The notes beneath the pieces were generated by a model. It was given only the letters and a program-made list of their open reading frames with translations. It searched no databases and had not been told where the DNA came from. The position numbers were made by a program, and so were the translations under genes. Shown in pieces: positions 55,701-63,772 of a stretch of DNA of 64,000 bases (positions are counted from its first letter, which is position 1; every line of letters starts with the position of its first letter). This DNA comes from a virus, in the IMG/VR virus record IMGVR_UViG_3300008120_000139, positions 1-64,000 of that record. One strand, 5' to 3'.

Positions 55701-55867
55701 ACAGTTCTGCATATATAACTGAATATGCGGTTATTGCTAATAACGGAATATTAGGTAGCTTTGATGCAACATATGCAGGTGGTAGCGGTAATGTAACATT
55801 AACATTTACTCCAACTACAGTTTCTTCAATGGTAATTAAAGTAGCAAGATTTGGTATATCAGCATAA
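52724..55867 (+). CDS. Large modular tail-fibre protein (1047 aa)
   Basis: At least six G-A-L/I-x-V-x-GG modules punctuate the sequence (QTGALQVDGGIAV near 27, NTGALQVVGGIGVGDKIYAGG near 343, NSGALQVIGGVGIGKTVYVGG near 865). Residues about 50-150 are repeats of the form TLSVTGxTxLxGTL. Residues 228-335 hold a module NVYSTNTVYTDNLLNLH...NDGKDIGFMFHYY shared with the following gene. Residues about 590-800 contain a tandem duplication: DKWATARTLTLAGDLGG...LGTDTTGIYVASG...VFRDSSGNFSAGTI. The C-terminal 95 residues match the end of the preceding gene. GGGAG precedes the ATG. Very likely a trimeric fibre. Confidence 0.75.
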   Translation: MAIAKDFITRYGVYVQGSTAVTSSTAQTGALQVDGGIAVAKNLIVGQASTLWGATTLKSTLTAEKPVTLNETLSVTGISTVGVLTATGTLSVSGATSLGSTLAVTGATTLNSSLSVTGTSLLVGPLTANTSTFNGPVSVAGSNTFSVGTGASTLNGTLTVAGNAAFTSTTEAATTPAGAIVVSGGAYVGKRLIVASTDANTGTNTSNALYVAGGAWIDKTFVVSGDTTFRGNVTFNGTQTNVYSTNTVYTDNLLNLHTPSGSIGSDHSWTSNDGKDIGFMFHYYKTTDKDAFLGLSNSSGYLEFYSDSTETTASVVTPIVYGTFKTGSIILTDTTTATSTNTGALQVVGGIGVGDKIYAGGNISGGTVTARNLTQGRIVFVGSGGQLTDDAELTYDGLTNLLSADVTSANSATNIKNGGPGQLVYQIAASQTAFVATGTSGYILQANGASAPTWVPVSGVSAGVATTASNLANGTTGQIPYQNAAGSTTFFGPGNAGQLLVSNGAVSGGPSFVNTGNIFVGSALAAINISGGAAGQLPIQTGLNTTAFIPAGTAGQILQAQSGNTATFVSTSTLVVGTALVANKWTTARTVTFTGDTTGTFTIDGSADVTNVNLTIQPNSVALGTDTTGNYVGTGATSGFGISGSATGEGSAFTVTANSTSSNTTSTIVFRDASGNFSAGTITASLAGNATSADKWATARTLTLAGDLGGTATFDGSSNFTLTATIQADSVALGTDTTGIYVASGAVSGLGLSGSANTEGSTFTVTSNATSANTTSTLVFRDSSGNFSAGTITANLNGTATFATTATNLRDGTTGQIPYQTTASTTAFTGPGNAGEILTSRGAGQPLYQNTLTLAGTTDSAGTNSGALQVIGGVGIGKTVYVGGKVIVNDTTDSAATNQGAIQTLGGVGVAKDLTVGGDITVGSVAASTVTPMIFSNNLLIATYTSPAITTTATVNLDVFTGNVFRTAKYTVQIFDSGNTNIHVSEILVSHNNSSAYITEYAVIANNGILGSFDATYAGGSGNVTLTFTPTTVSSMVIKVARFGISA

Positions 55868-55873
55868 TATAAT

Positions 55874-55881
55874 TATAAATA
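55874..55881 (+). promoter_or_regulatory. Late promoter TATAAATA (exact)
   Basis: An exact match to the T4 late consensus, in the 57-base gap before the 965-residue fibre gene. The box ends 43 bases before the ATG, leaving a normal leader of about 35 bases with AAGGGA near the start codon. Confidence 0.65.
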
Positions 55882-55924
55882 TATACAAATGCTTTTTTAA
55901 GCCGTTTAGTGGAAAGGGAAACTA

Positions 55925-58822
55925 ATGGCAATACAAATGGACTTCAGGGTCAAAAATGGCCTTGTGGTTGCTACTACCGCAACTATACTTGGAACAACCA
56001 GCTCAACATCAACTACTACTGGTGCTTTGATTGTATCGGGCGGCACTGCTATCAGTGAAAACTTAAATGTTTTTGGCAATGCAACTGTAGGAACGTCGAC
56101 TAAAAGTTCTTTATTAACTGTAAACAACACTGTTACCAGTGCAATCAATGTTCGGTCAAATGCAGCGTTCATAAGTCCAAATAGTGTAAACACAATAACT
56201 GTTAGAATGTTAAACAGTGATGTATTAACATTTAACGGAGCATCTGGTCAATTATTTTCCATTAGTGATAGTTTTACTGGTACTATATTTGCAGTAAATG
56301 ATATTTCTGGTGTACCTAGTATAGAAGTATATGACACAGGATTAGTTAGTTTAGCAGAATTTACTGGTAATGTTGGTATAGGAACTACTTCAACAACGGC
56401 TAAATTAACAGTTAATGGTGGTGTTAGTATATCTGGTATTACTACTATAACAAATACTTCTAATGCAATATCGACTACCACTGGTGCTTTACAAATTATA
56501 GGCGGTGCCGGTATAGGACGAGATGTTTGGATAGGTGGCTCACTTAATGTTGCAGGAGGAATTACTGCATCAGTTTCGGGTGTTATTACTACAGCTTCGA
56601 CGGTTAACACAGTACTTCAAACATCTACAGCAACACACTTTTTAACATTTGTTGACTCAAATAATTCTGGTGCTACTGCTGAAAGTTTATATACAACTAG
56701 CAGTTTTGTTATTAATCCAGGTACAGGCAATGTAGGTATTGGGACAACTCCTACGACAAGTAAATTAGAAGTTGCAGGCAACGTTAGAATAACTGGTATT
56801 ACTACAGTTACTGATACAACAAATGCAACATCTACAACTACAGGTGCTTTACAAGTAGTAGGCGGCACAGGCATCGGAAGAGATCTGTGGGTCGGTGGTA
56901 ATATTAATGTTGCTGGTGTGGTTACAGGAGCAATAAGTCAAGTACAAACTACTGCACAAACAAGTACTGCTAGTTACTATTTGACATTTGTTGATACGAA
57001 TAATTCTAGTGCCGCTGCTGAATCATTATTTACAACAAGTTCCTTTACTGTTATTCCAAGTTCCGGTAACGTTGGTATCGGCACAAATGATCCACAAAGA
57101 AAATTAACAGTTAGAAGTGATAGTATCGGAACTGTTACAGTAATTGCACTATATAATGCTGATACTACAAATGGAAATGGTTCAGTTGTATCTTTTAGAG
57201 CTAATACAACAGGAACAAGTTCTGCTACATTCCACGAAGTTGCCGGGTTTCAAATAGCAACAACAGAACATAATCATCTAACAAGAAATACTAATTTTTC
57301 TATTTTTACAGATAGTTCGTCTACAGGATTAACAAGTAAAGTAACAATAACAGGCGACGGAAAAGTTGGTATTAACACAGCTTCTCCTACAAGCACTTTG
57401 ACTGTTAGTGGAACTGTGTCGATTAATAGTGATACTGTTGTTACAGGCGGCAGTTTACAAGTTAGAAATGGTATTCCAATCTATCTATGGAATTCTGATA
57501 CAACTAATTACTATTATTTAGATAATACCGGAGCATCTGGAAGTACTAACGGTAAATTAAGATTCCTTCAAGGGAATGTTGGAACACGAGTAATATTTGA
57601 TAGTGATGGCAATGTTGGTATCGGAACAAGTAGTCCAACATTTAAAGTAGACGTTGCACTTGGCTCTGTTAATAATAATTCAACTAGCTTTGGTTACAAT
57701 GTATACGCAGATGCTACAACAAATGTTGGATACGCCGGTTATAGTTTTACACTTACTAATTCGACATCTACTGCAACAGGTTTTATACGATTAGCAAGAA
57801 CTGCAAGTACTGTATATCTAGGGATGGAGATACAGAGTCAAAGTAGAGATGGTATTAGATTCTTAACAGGAGCAACAACTCCAACTGAGGCTGCACGTAT
57901 TAGTGCGGCTGGTATTGTTACTATTACAAGCACAACAAATGCAACATCAACAACTACAGGTGCTTTACAAGTAACTGGTGGCGTCGGAATTGGCGGCAAT
58001 TTATATGTCGGTAATAGCGCAACAATATTAAGCACAATAGCAAGTACAGGATCTGTTCAACAAAATGCATTATATGTAGCAGGCGGTGTTGGTATTGGAA
58101 GTTCTCTATATGTTACAGGTCCTGCTGTGTTCAATAATAACGTTACATTTTCAGGGACTTCTACATATGTTTACTCAACTAACACAGTTTATACAGATAA
58201 CTTAATAAATATTCACTCACCGGCAGGCAGCACAGGAACTAATCATACTTGGACAGTCAACGACGGAAAAGACATAGGTTTTATATTTCATTATTACGAT
58301 ACCGCAGATAGAGATGGATTCTTAGGTCTAGCAAATGATACAAAATATTTAGAATGGTATGATAGAGGCGCTGAGTCTACAACTGGTACCTTTACTGCTT
58401 CAAACTATGGTATATTTAAAACAGGTGGAATACAATTAGTTAATACCACTGCAAGTAGTTCTACTTCTACTGGTGCACTAACTGTCGCGGGCGGAGTTGG
58501 TATCGGAGGTGATCTTTATGCCAGAAATATCTATACTAATGGTTCTCAAGTAATTCCTTTTAAAATGGAAGAATTTACTGCTACAGGTAGTCAAACGACA
58601 TTTACTGTAACAGGTGGTTATATAGCAGGAACTGTAATGGTATTTGCAAACGGTATTTTTTTAAATTCTGGAGACTTTACAGCAAGCAATGGAACTACTG
58701 TTGTATTAAATTCAGCACGTAATGCAGGAGATATTATTAAAATTATTGCAGGTGGAACAAGCTCTTCGTCTAATCAACAACAATCATTCTCAATTGCAAT
58801 GAGTGTTGCATTGGGTATGTAA
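55925..58822 (+). CDS. Large modular tail-fibre protein (965 aa)
   Basis: The N-terminus is MAIQMDFRVKNGLVVATTATI, then TTGALIVSGGTAISENLNVFG. Further modules are TTGALQIIGGAGIGRDVWIGG (near 183), TTGALQVVGGTGIGRDLWVGG (near 305), TTGALQVTGGVGIGGNLYVG (near 677) and STGALTVAGGVGIGGDLYA (near 848). Between them are repeated GNVGIGT stretches. Residues about 735-840 share the YVYSTNTVYTDNLINIH...DGKDIGFIFHYY module with the preceding gene. The last 85 residues (FTATGSQTTFTVTGGYIAG to SIAMSVALGM) are nearly duplicated at the end of the next gene, making this a likely shared tip or trimer-forming domain. AAGGGAAAC precedes the start. Confidence 0.75.
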   Translation: MAIQMDFRVKNGLVVATTATILGTTSSTSTTTGALIVSGGTAISENLNVFGNATVGTSTKSSLLTVNNTVTSAINVRSNAAFISPNSVNTITVRMLNSDVLTFNGASGQLFSISDSFTGTIFAVNDISGVPSIEVYDTGLVSLAEFTGNVGIGTTSTTAKLTVNGGVSISGITTITNTSNAISTTTGALQIIGGAGIGRDVWIGGSLNVAGGITASVSGVITTASTVNTVLQTSTATHFLTFVDSNNSGATAESLYTTSSFVINPGTGNVGIGTTPTTSKLEVAGNVRITGITTVTDTTNATSTTTGALQVVGGTGIGRDLWVGGNINVAGVVTGAISQVQTTAQTSTASYYLTFVDTNNSSAAAESLFTTSSFTVIPSSGNVGIGTNDPQRKLTVRSDSIGTVTVIALYNADTTNGNGSVVSFRANTTGTSSATFHEVAGFQIATTEHNHLTRNTNFSIFTDSSSTGLTSKVTITGDGKVGINTASPTSTLTVSGTVSINSDTVVTGGSLQVRNGIPIYLWNSDTTNYYYLDNTGASGSTNGKLRFLQGNVGTRVIFDSDGNVGIGTSSPTFKVDVALGSVNNNSTSFGYNVYADATTNVGYAGYSFTLTNSTSTATGFIRLARTASTVYLGMEIQSQSRDGIRFLTGATTPTEAARISAAGIVTITSTTNATSTTTGALQVTGGVGIGGNLYVGNSATILSTIASTGSVQQNALYVAGGVGIGSSLYVTGPAVFNNNVTFSGTSTYVYSTNTVYTDNLINIHSPAGSTGTNHTWTVNDGKDIGFIFHYYDTADRDGFLGLANDTKYLEWYDRGAESTTGTFTASNYGIFKTGGIQLVNTTASSSTSTGALTVAGGVGIGGDLYARNIYTNGSQVIPFKMEEFTATGSQTTFTVTGGYIAGTVMVFANGIFLNSGDFTASNGTTVVLNSARNAGDIIKIIAGGTSSSSNQQQSFSIAMSVALGM

Positions 58823-58824
58823 CC

Positions 58825-58832
58825 AATAAATA
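58825..58832 (+). promoter_or_regulatory. Late-promoter-like AATAAATA
   Basis: One mismatch from TATAAATA, ending 40 bases before the 644-residue fibre gene, the same distance as at the exact boxes nearby. AGGA follows close to the start codon. Confidence 0.45.
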
Positions 58833-58872
58833 TTAGTAATTGAAGGCATTAAAGAACTTTTAGGATTATCAG

Positions 58873-60807
58873 ATGAGCAGCATCGCAACTCAATTATCAT
58901 TTTCGAGAGCACGTAACATTGTCGGTGGCAATCTTGGTAGTATTCCTTATCAAGATGCTACTAGCTCTACTGTTTTTATTCCAATCGGATCGAATACTTT
59001 TGTTTTAACTAGCAATGGTACAACAGCTACATGGACAAATCCTAGCACTTTATCAGTAGGCGGATCAAGTGCACAAGTTAACACAGTTCTTCGAACAACT
59101 AGTGCCGACCATTTTTTAACTTTTGTAGATAGTAATAATCCAAGTGCTACAGCAGAATCGATCTATACAACAAGCTCTTTTGTAATTAACCCTGGTACTG
59201 GTAATCTAGGTATCGGCATCAGCCCCACTTCAAAATTGCATGTATCGGGTGATGTAAGAATAACAGGTATTACTACTGTTACTAATACAACAAATGCAAC
59301 ATCAACTACTACAGGTGCTTTAATTGTTTCCGGTGGAGTGGGAGTAGGTGGAAATTTATATGTCAATGGTCCTGGTACTATTGCAAGTCCTGCAACTATA
59401 TCTGTCTCGTCGGATTCAACAAGTACAGGCGGTGACGCACAAATTTTAATAAGTCAAAATCCATCTAGTAATGATTTAAAAATTTTAGTTGCAGGAGTTG
59501 ATACTAGAACAGACGGATTAATTGCAAACGATCAATATATCATTGCAGGACAAAGATTAAATTTAAACAGTAAGGGCAACGGAACTCTTACAAATACAGC
59601 AATTCTTTTAGGTGGAAGCGGTATAAGTCCCTATAGCGATATAATATTTTATACAGCAGTACAAAATGCTAGTGGAACCGAAAGAGTAAGAATAGATTAT
59701 TTAGGAAATGTTGGTATTAACATAAATCAACCAACATCTACATTACACGTTGCTGGCACAACAAGAATAACAGGTATAACAACAATTACTAATGCTACTG
59801 CTGCTAGCTCAACAAGCACAGGTGCATTACAAGTAACAGGCGGAGTAGGCATCGGTGGAGCATTATGGGTAGAAGATTCTATCTATGTTAAAGGTGGAAA
59901 TATTGAGATAAGAGATGAAACTACTTCTAGTATCGTTCTTGCAAGGCTCAATCAACAAGCGTCTACAGCAGTTTTTGAACTTGGTAGATTTGATGGAATA
60001 GCATCTTCTCCAGCAATTGACTTTCATTCTAGCGGTGGTAACATTGATTTTGATGCTCGAATTATTTCAGTAGGCGGTAGTACATCAACAACAGGTCAAG
60101 CAAGGCTAGATTTACAAGCAAATCAAGTTTATTTAAATAGTACTCAATCAGCAACATCAACAACAACAGGAGCGTTAGTTGTTGTTGGTGGAGTTGGTGT
60201 AGGTGGAAACATTCATTTAGGTGGCGATTTACAAGTTCAAAATGCTTCCTATATTAGAGGTAGGACCACTAGCGGCAATTCTACACGCATGATGGGAATT
60301 AATGCCGTTGACACATTCTACGTAGGCAGTGTTGATACACCAATTTCCGGTGGAATAATTTTAACTGTAGGTAACAATAGAAACGCACTTACAATTAGCA
60401 GCAATGATATTGTTGCAGTAACTACAAATACAAATGCAACTTCTACGACAACAGGTGCATTGGTTGTAACAGGTGGTGCCGGTATCGGCAGAGAATTATA
60501 TGTAGGCGGAGATATTTACAGTAGAGGATCTCTTGTTCTTCCTCAACGTATACAAGAATTTATAGCAACAGCAAGTCAAACAACCTTTACAGTTACTGGT
60601 GGGTATACTGTTGGTTCAGTTCAAGTATTTGCAAACGGTATTCAATTAGGTAGTGGAGCATTTGTAGCTTCGAATGGCACTACAGTGGTGTTAAACAGTG
60701 CTCGTGATACTGGAGATATTATTAGAGTAATATCCGGTGGAACAAGTAGTGCAGTTAATAATATTCAATCATTTTCATTAGCTATGTCAGTAGCATTTGG
60801 TGTGTAA
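58873..60807 (+). CDS. Tail-fibre protein (644 aa), paralogue of neighbours
   Basis: The N-terminus, MSSIATQLSFSRARNIVGG then GSIPYQDATSSTVFIPIG, is repeated almost exactly at the start of the partial gene at 63773. Modules: TTGALIVSGGVGVGGNLYV near 150, STGALQVTGGVGIGGALWV near 322, TTGALVVVGGVGVGGNIHLGG near 434 and TTGALVVTGGAGIGRELYVGG near 530. The last 85 residues (FIATASQTTFTVTGGYTVG to SLAMSVAFGV) duplicate the end of the preceding gene. The protein is thus a head and tail shared with different partners around variable middle modules. Adsorption fibre by inference. Confidence 0.75.
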   Translation: MSSIATQLSFSRARNIVGGNLGSIPYQDATSSTVFIPIGSNTFVLTSNGTTATWTNPSTLSVGGSSAQVNTVLRTTSADHFLTFVDSNNPSATAESIYTTSSFVINPGTGNLGIGISPTSKLHVSGDVRITGITTVTNTTNATSTTTGALIVSGGVGVGGNLYVNGPGTIASPATISVSSDSTSTGGDAQILISQNPSSNDLKILVAGVDTRTDGLIANDQYIIAGQRLNLNSKGNGTLTNTAILLGGSGISPYSDIIFYTAVQNASGTERVRIDYLGNVGININQPTSTLHVAGTTRITGITTITNATAASSTSTGALQVTGGVGIGGALWVEDSIYVKGGNIEIRDETTSSIVLARLNQQASTAVFELGRFDGIASSPAIDFHSSGGNIDFDARIISVGGSTSTTGQARLDLQANQVYLNSTQSATSTTTGALVVVGGVGVGGNIHLGGDLQVQNASYIRGRTTSGNSTRMMGINAVDTFYVGSVDTPISGGIILTVGNNRNALTISSNDIVAVTTNTNATSTTTGALVVTGGAGIGRELYVGGDIYSRGSLVLPQRIQEFIATASQTTFTVTGGYTVGSVQVFANGIQLGSGAFVASNGTTVVLNSARDTGDIIRVISGGTSSAVNNIQSFSLAMSVAFGV

Positions 60808-60816
60808 TATACTATC

Positions 60817-60824
60817 TATAAATA
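60817..60824 (+). promoter_or_regulatory. Late promoter TATAAATA (exact)
   Basis: An exact consensus in the 36-base gap before the 967-residue gene, ending 19 bases before the ATG with AAGGAAAT in between. The expected leader is short, about 12 bases. Confidence 0.6.
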
Positions 60825-60843
60825 ATACAAAGGAAATTTAAAA

Positions 60844-63747
60844 ATGGCAAAAAATTTAATTAGACAGTACGTGTTTAGTCCAGGAGCAGCTGGCGTTGGA
60901 TTCGTAAGAATCCCCGGCCGCTTTACACACGAACAAATAATGTTGATAACAAACACTACTAGAAATCAAATTATTTACAACTTTGCAGATGCTGCTCATA
61001 GCGGAACTACTGTAGTTTTTACATCAGGTAATGATGCAACTAATTTTCCTACATTAGCACAAAGAGCTGATGGGTATACTACTATAACTTTGGCCGCTAG
61101 TACAGTAGGACAAAATGCTAACGATAGACTTCAAATATTAGTTGAAGAATCAGAAAATGGAATGCGTATTCGACCTTGGGCATTTGGTACTGATGCTATT
61201 GAACGTATGCGTGTAAGTAACCCTCGTTCAATGATCGACGCTGACTTTGAATACGGGCTACAGCCTACAAAATGGGCAGGATACGGACTATTACGTGGAT
61301 ACCCGTCTGTATATGAATTTCCAGGTGTTGACTTAACAGTAAGTACAATAACTACAGATTTTACTACAACAAGTGCTAGTAATAGTTTAATAACTATCAC
61401 TACATCTGCCGCACACGGAATTACTGCTGGACAAGCTATTAACATCACAAGTTTAAATCCGGCAATCTCCGGATTTAGTCGAGCAGACGGTAGTTTTATT
61501 GTATTTGACGTACCAAGTGGAACACAAATTAGATATTTTGCAAATGGAGTTGTAGGAACTGCTTCCGGGCAGAGCTTATTAACAGATGCTACAACTTTAA
61601 AAAGAGGTAATATATATACAGGTGCTGCATTAGCATCTACTACTGCATCCGGTAACGGTGCTAACCCTACTATTGTAACTGTAAACTTTTCAAGTACTCA
61701 CGGATTACTTCCAGGAACACCGATTTATGTAAGTATGGCCGGTGGTACAAACCCTACTAACGCAACAGGACAATTCTTTGTTAATACAGTTCCTAGTTTA
61801 ACTAGTATTACATTTACAGCAAGAACTGGAGCAATAGTTACTCCGGGAACTCCTACAGTATATGCGTTATCAAACAGCTCAGTTACACATAGACCCTTTG
61901 ACGGCGGCGTTATTTTGTCGTGTAAAACACCAGCTTTTGGAGCATCGACTGTTCGAGTAAGCAAACGTTACTTCCGATATCAATCAGGTAAGGGATTATT
62001 GTGGTCAACTGGAACAATGTTTAAACCTAGTTATGATGTCCAAACTATAACTGCTTCTGGTACCACAGTTGGATCTACTGTTACTGTTAAAACAGACGAC
62101 ATTGACCACGGATTACAAATCGGTGCTCAAGTAACTTTATCCGGTGTTACTACATCTGGATACAACGGAACATATACTGTTAATGGAATTACAGACGATT
62201 ATACGTTTACATTTTTAGCAACATCTGTATTAGGAGCAACAACAGCTATTTTAGATTTAAGATGTCAAGTTTCAGTAGCAAGCTGGCATGGCGCAGTTGT
62301 TCGTGCAGGTTGCTTTGATGATCAAAACGGTATGTTTTGGGAATTTGACGGGACTAGATTAAATATTGTTCGCCGAAACGCTACACAACAAATTACAGGA
62401 ACGATTAGTATAAACAGCAATTCTAACGCTGTTACTGGTACAAATACTAGATTTACTACTCAGGTAAGAGTAGGAGATAAAGTTGTTATACGAGGAATGA
62501 CTCATTATGTAACACAAGTATCTAGTAACACCGCAATGACTGTAGCACCAGATTATCGTGGAACTACCAATGCTTCCGGAGTTAAGGCTAGTTTAGTTCA
62601 AGAAACTAGAATTACACAAAGTAATTTTAATATTGACAAACTAGATGGCACTGGTCCTAGTGGATTTGTAATTGATACTGCTAGAATGCACATGGTAGGT
62701 ATTCAATATACTTGGTACGGTGCAGGATTTATTGACTTTATGGTCAGAGGCGGCGACGGTAATTGGATTTACGCACATCGTATTAAAAACAATAACGTAA
62801 ACACAGAAGCACATATGAGATCCGGTAATTTACCAGTTCGTTATAGTATCGATAACGACGGTAGCCCAGCTCTGGCGTTTTTAACTGCCGACCCTGGTGC
62901 AGGTGGAACGACACTTAATGTTAGTGATACAACATATTTTCCAACAGCGGGTACGTTGTATATAGATAATGAACTTATTAGTTACACTGGAAAAACCGCA
63001 ACAACATTTACAGGATGTACACGAGCAGCTACGTTAACACAGTATACTGGTGGTAGTTCACGAAGTTTTACTGCCGGCACAGCAGCAGCCCATGCTATTA
63101 ATACTGGCATAATTCTTATATCTAACACTTGCAGTCCAACACTTAGCCACTGGGGAAGTGCACTTATAGCCGACGGTGGATTTGATGAGGATCGCGGATA
63201 TATTTTTAATTATCAACGAACTGGGTTATCAGTTAGTACTACTGCTGTAACAGCGTTCTTAATTAGACTTGCTCCTAGTGTTAGTAACAGTGCTGTGGGA
63301 GATTTAGGTAGTAAAGATTTGCTAAATCGAAGTCAATTACTGCTAAATGCTGTAGGTATACAAGCTTATGGTAATCCAGCAAGTGCTACTCAAGGATCTA
63401 TTATTGTTGAAGGTGTTCTAAATCCTAAAAACTTTTCCAATGCAACTTGGAGCACATTAAACTTAGAAAGTCAAGGCGGACAACCGAGTTTAGCACAGGT
63501 AGCAACATCAGTAACATGGTCAAGTGGCACATCGGCTACACCAGGAGAAACAGTTTTTGCGTTTGCAGTAACTCCAAATAGTGATGGCAGATTAGAACTA
63601 ACAGAACTGAAAGAACTAACAAATAGTCCGTTCGGTGGAGTCGGTGCGTATCCAAACGGGCCTGATGTGTTAGCAATAAATCTTCGTTGTGTTCTTGGTA
63701 CGCAGGTAGCATCTGTGTTATTAAGATGGGGCGAAGCACAGGCGTAA
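60844..63747 (+). CDS. Large virion structural/fibre protein (967 aa)
   Basis: This protein lacks the GALxV modules of its neighbours. Residues 1-160 begin MAKNLIRQYVFSPGAAGVGFVRIPG and include GMRIRPWAFGTDAIERMRVSNPRSMIDADFEYGLQPTKW, a segment recalled from large structural proteins in T4-like aquatic phages. Three beta modules follow with AAHGITAGQAINI, THGLLPGTPIYVSM and DHGLQIGAQVTLSG (near 195, 280 and 420). Residues about 465-720 contain WHGAVVRAGCFDDQNGMFWEFDG and FMVRGGDGNWIYAHRI, possibly a beta-propeller or lectin-like fold. An exact late promoter and AAGGAA precede it. Exact tail position is unknown. Confidence 0.7.
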   Translation: MAKNLIRQYVFSPGAAGVGFVRIPGRFTHEQIMLITNTTRNQIIYNFADAAHSGTTVVFTSGNDATNFPTLAQRADGYTTITLAASTVGQNANDRLQILVEESENGMRIRPWAFGTDAIERMRVSNPRSMIDADFEYGLQPTKWAGYGLLRGYPSVYEFPGVDLTVSTITTDFTTTSASNSLITITTSAAHGITAGQAINITSLNPAISGFSRADGSFIVFDVPSGTQIRYFANGVVGTASGQSLLTDATTLKRGNIYTGAALASTTASGNGANPTIVTVNFSSTHGLLPGTPIYVSMAGGTNPTNATGQFFVNTVPSLTSITFTARTGAIVTPGTPTVYALSNSSVTHRPFDGGVILSCKTPAFGASTVRVSKRYFRYQSGKGLLWSTGTMFKPSYDVQTITASGTTVGSTVTVKTDDIDHGLQIGAQVTLSGVTTSGYNGTYTVNGITDDYTFTFLATSVLGATTAILDLRCQVSVASWHGAVVRAGCFDDQNGMFWEFDGTRLNIVRRNATQQITGTISINSNSNAVTGTNTRFTTQVRVGDKVVIRGMTHYVTQVSSNTAMTVAPDYRGTTNASGVKASLVQETRITQSNFNIDKLDGTGPSGFVIDTARMHMVGIQYTWYGAGFIDFMVRGGDGNWIYAHRIKNNNVNTEAHMRSGNLPVRYSIDNDGSPALAFLTADPGAGGTTLNVSDTTYFPTAGTLYIDNELISYTGKTATTFTGCTRAATLTQYTGGSSRSFTAGTAAAHAINTGIILISNTCSPTLSHWGSALIADGGFDEDRGYIFNYQRTGLSVSTTAVTAFLIRLAPSVSNSAVGDLGSKDLLNRSQLLLNAVGIQAYGNPASATQGSIIVEGVLNPKNFSNATWSTLNLESQGGQPSLAQVATSVTWSSGTSATPGETVFAFAVTPNSDGRLELTELKELTNSPFGGVGAYPNGPDVLAINLRCVLGTQVASVLLRWGEAQA

Positions 63748-63772
63748 TATTATTATAATTTAGGAAATATGA

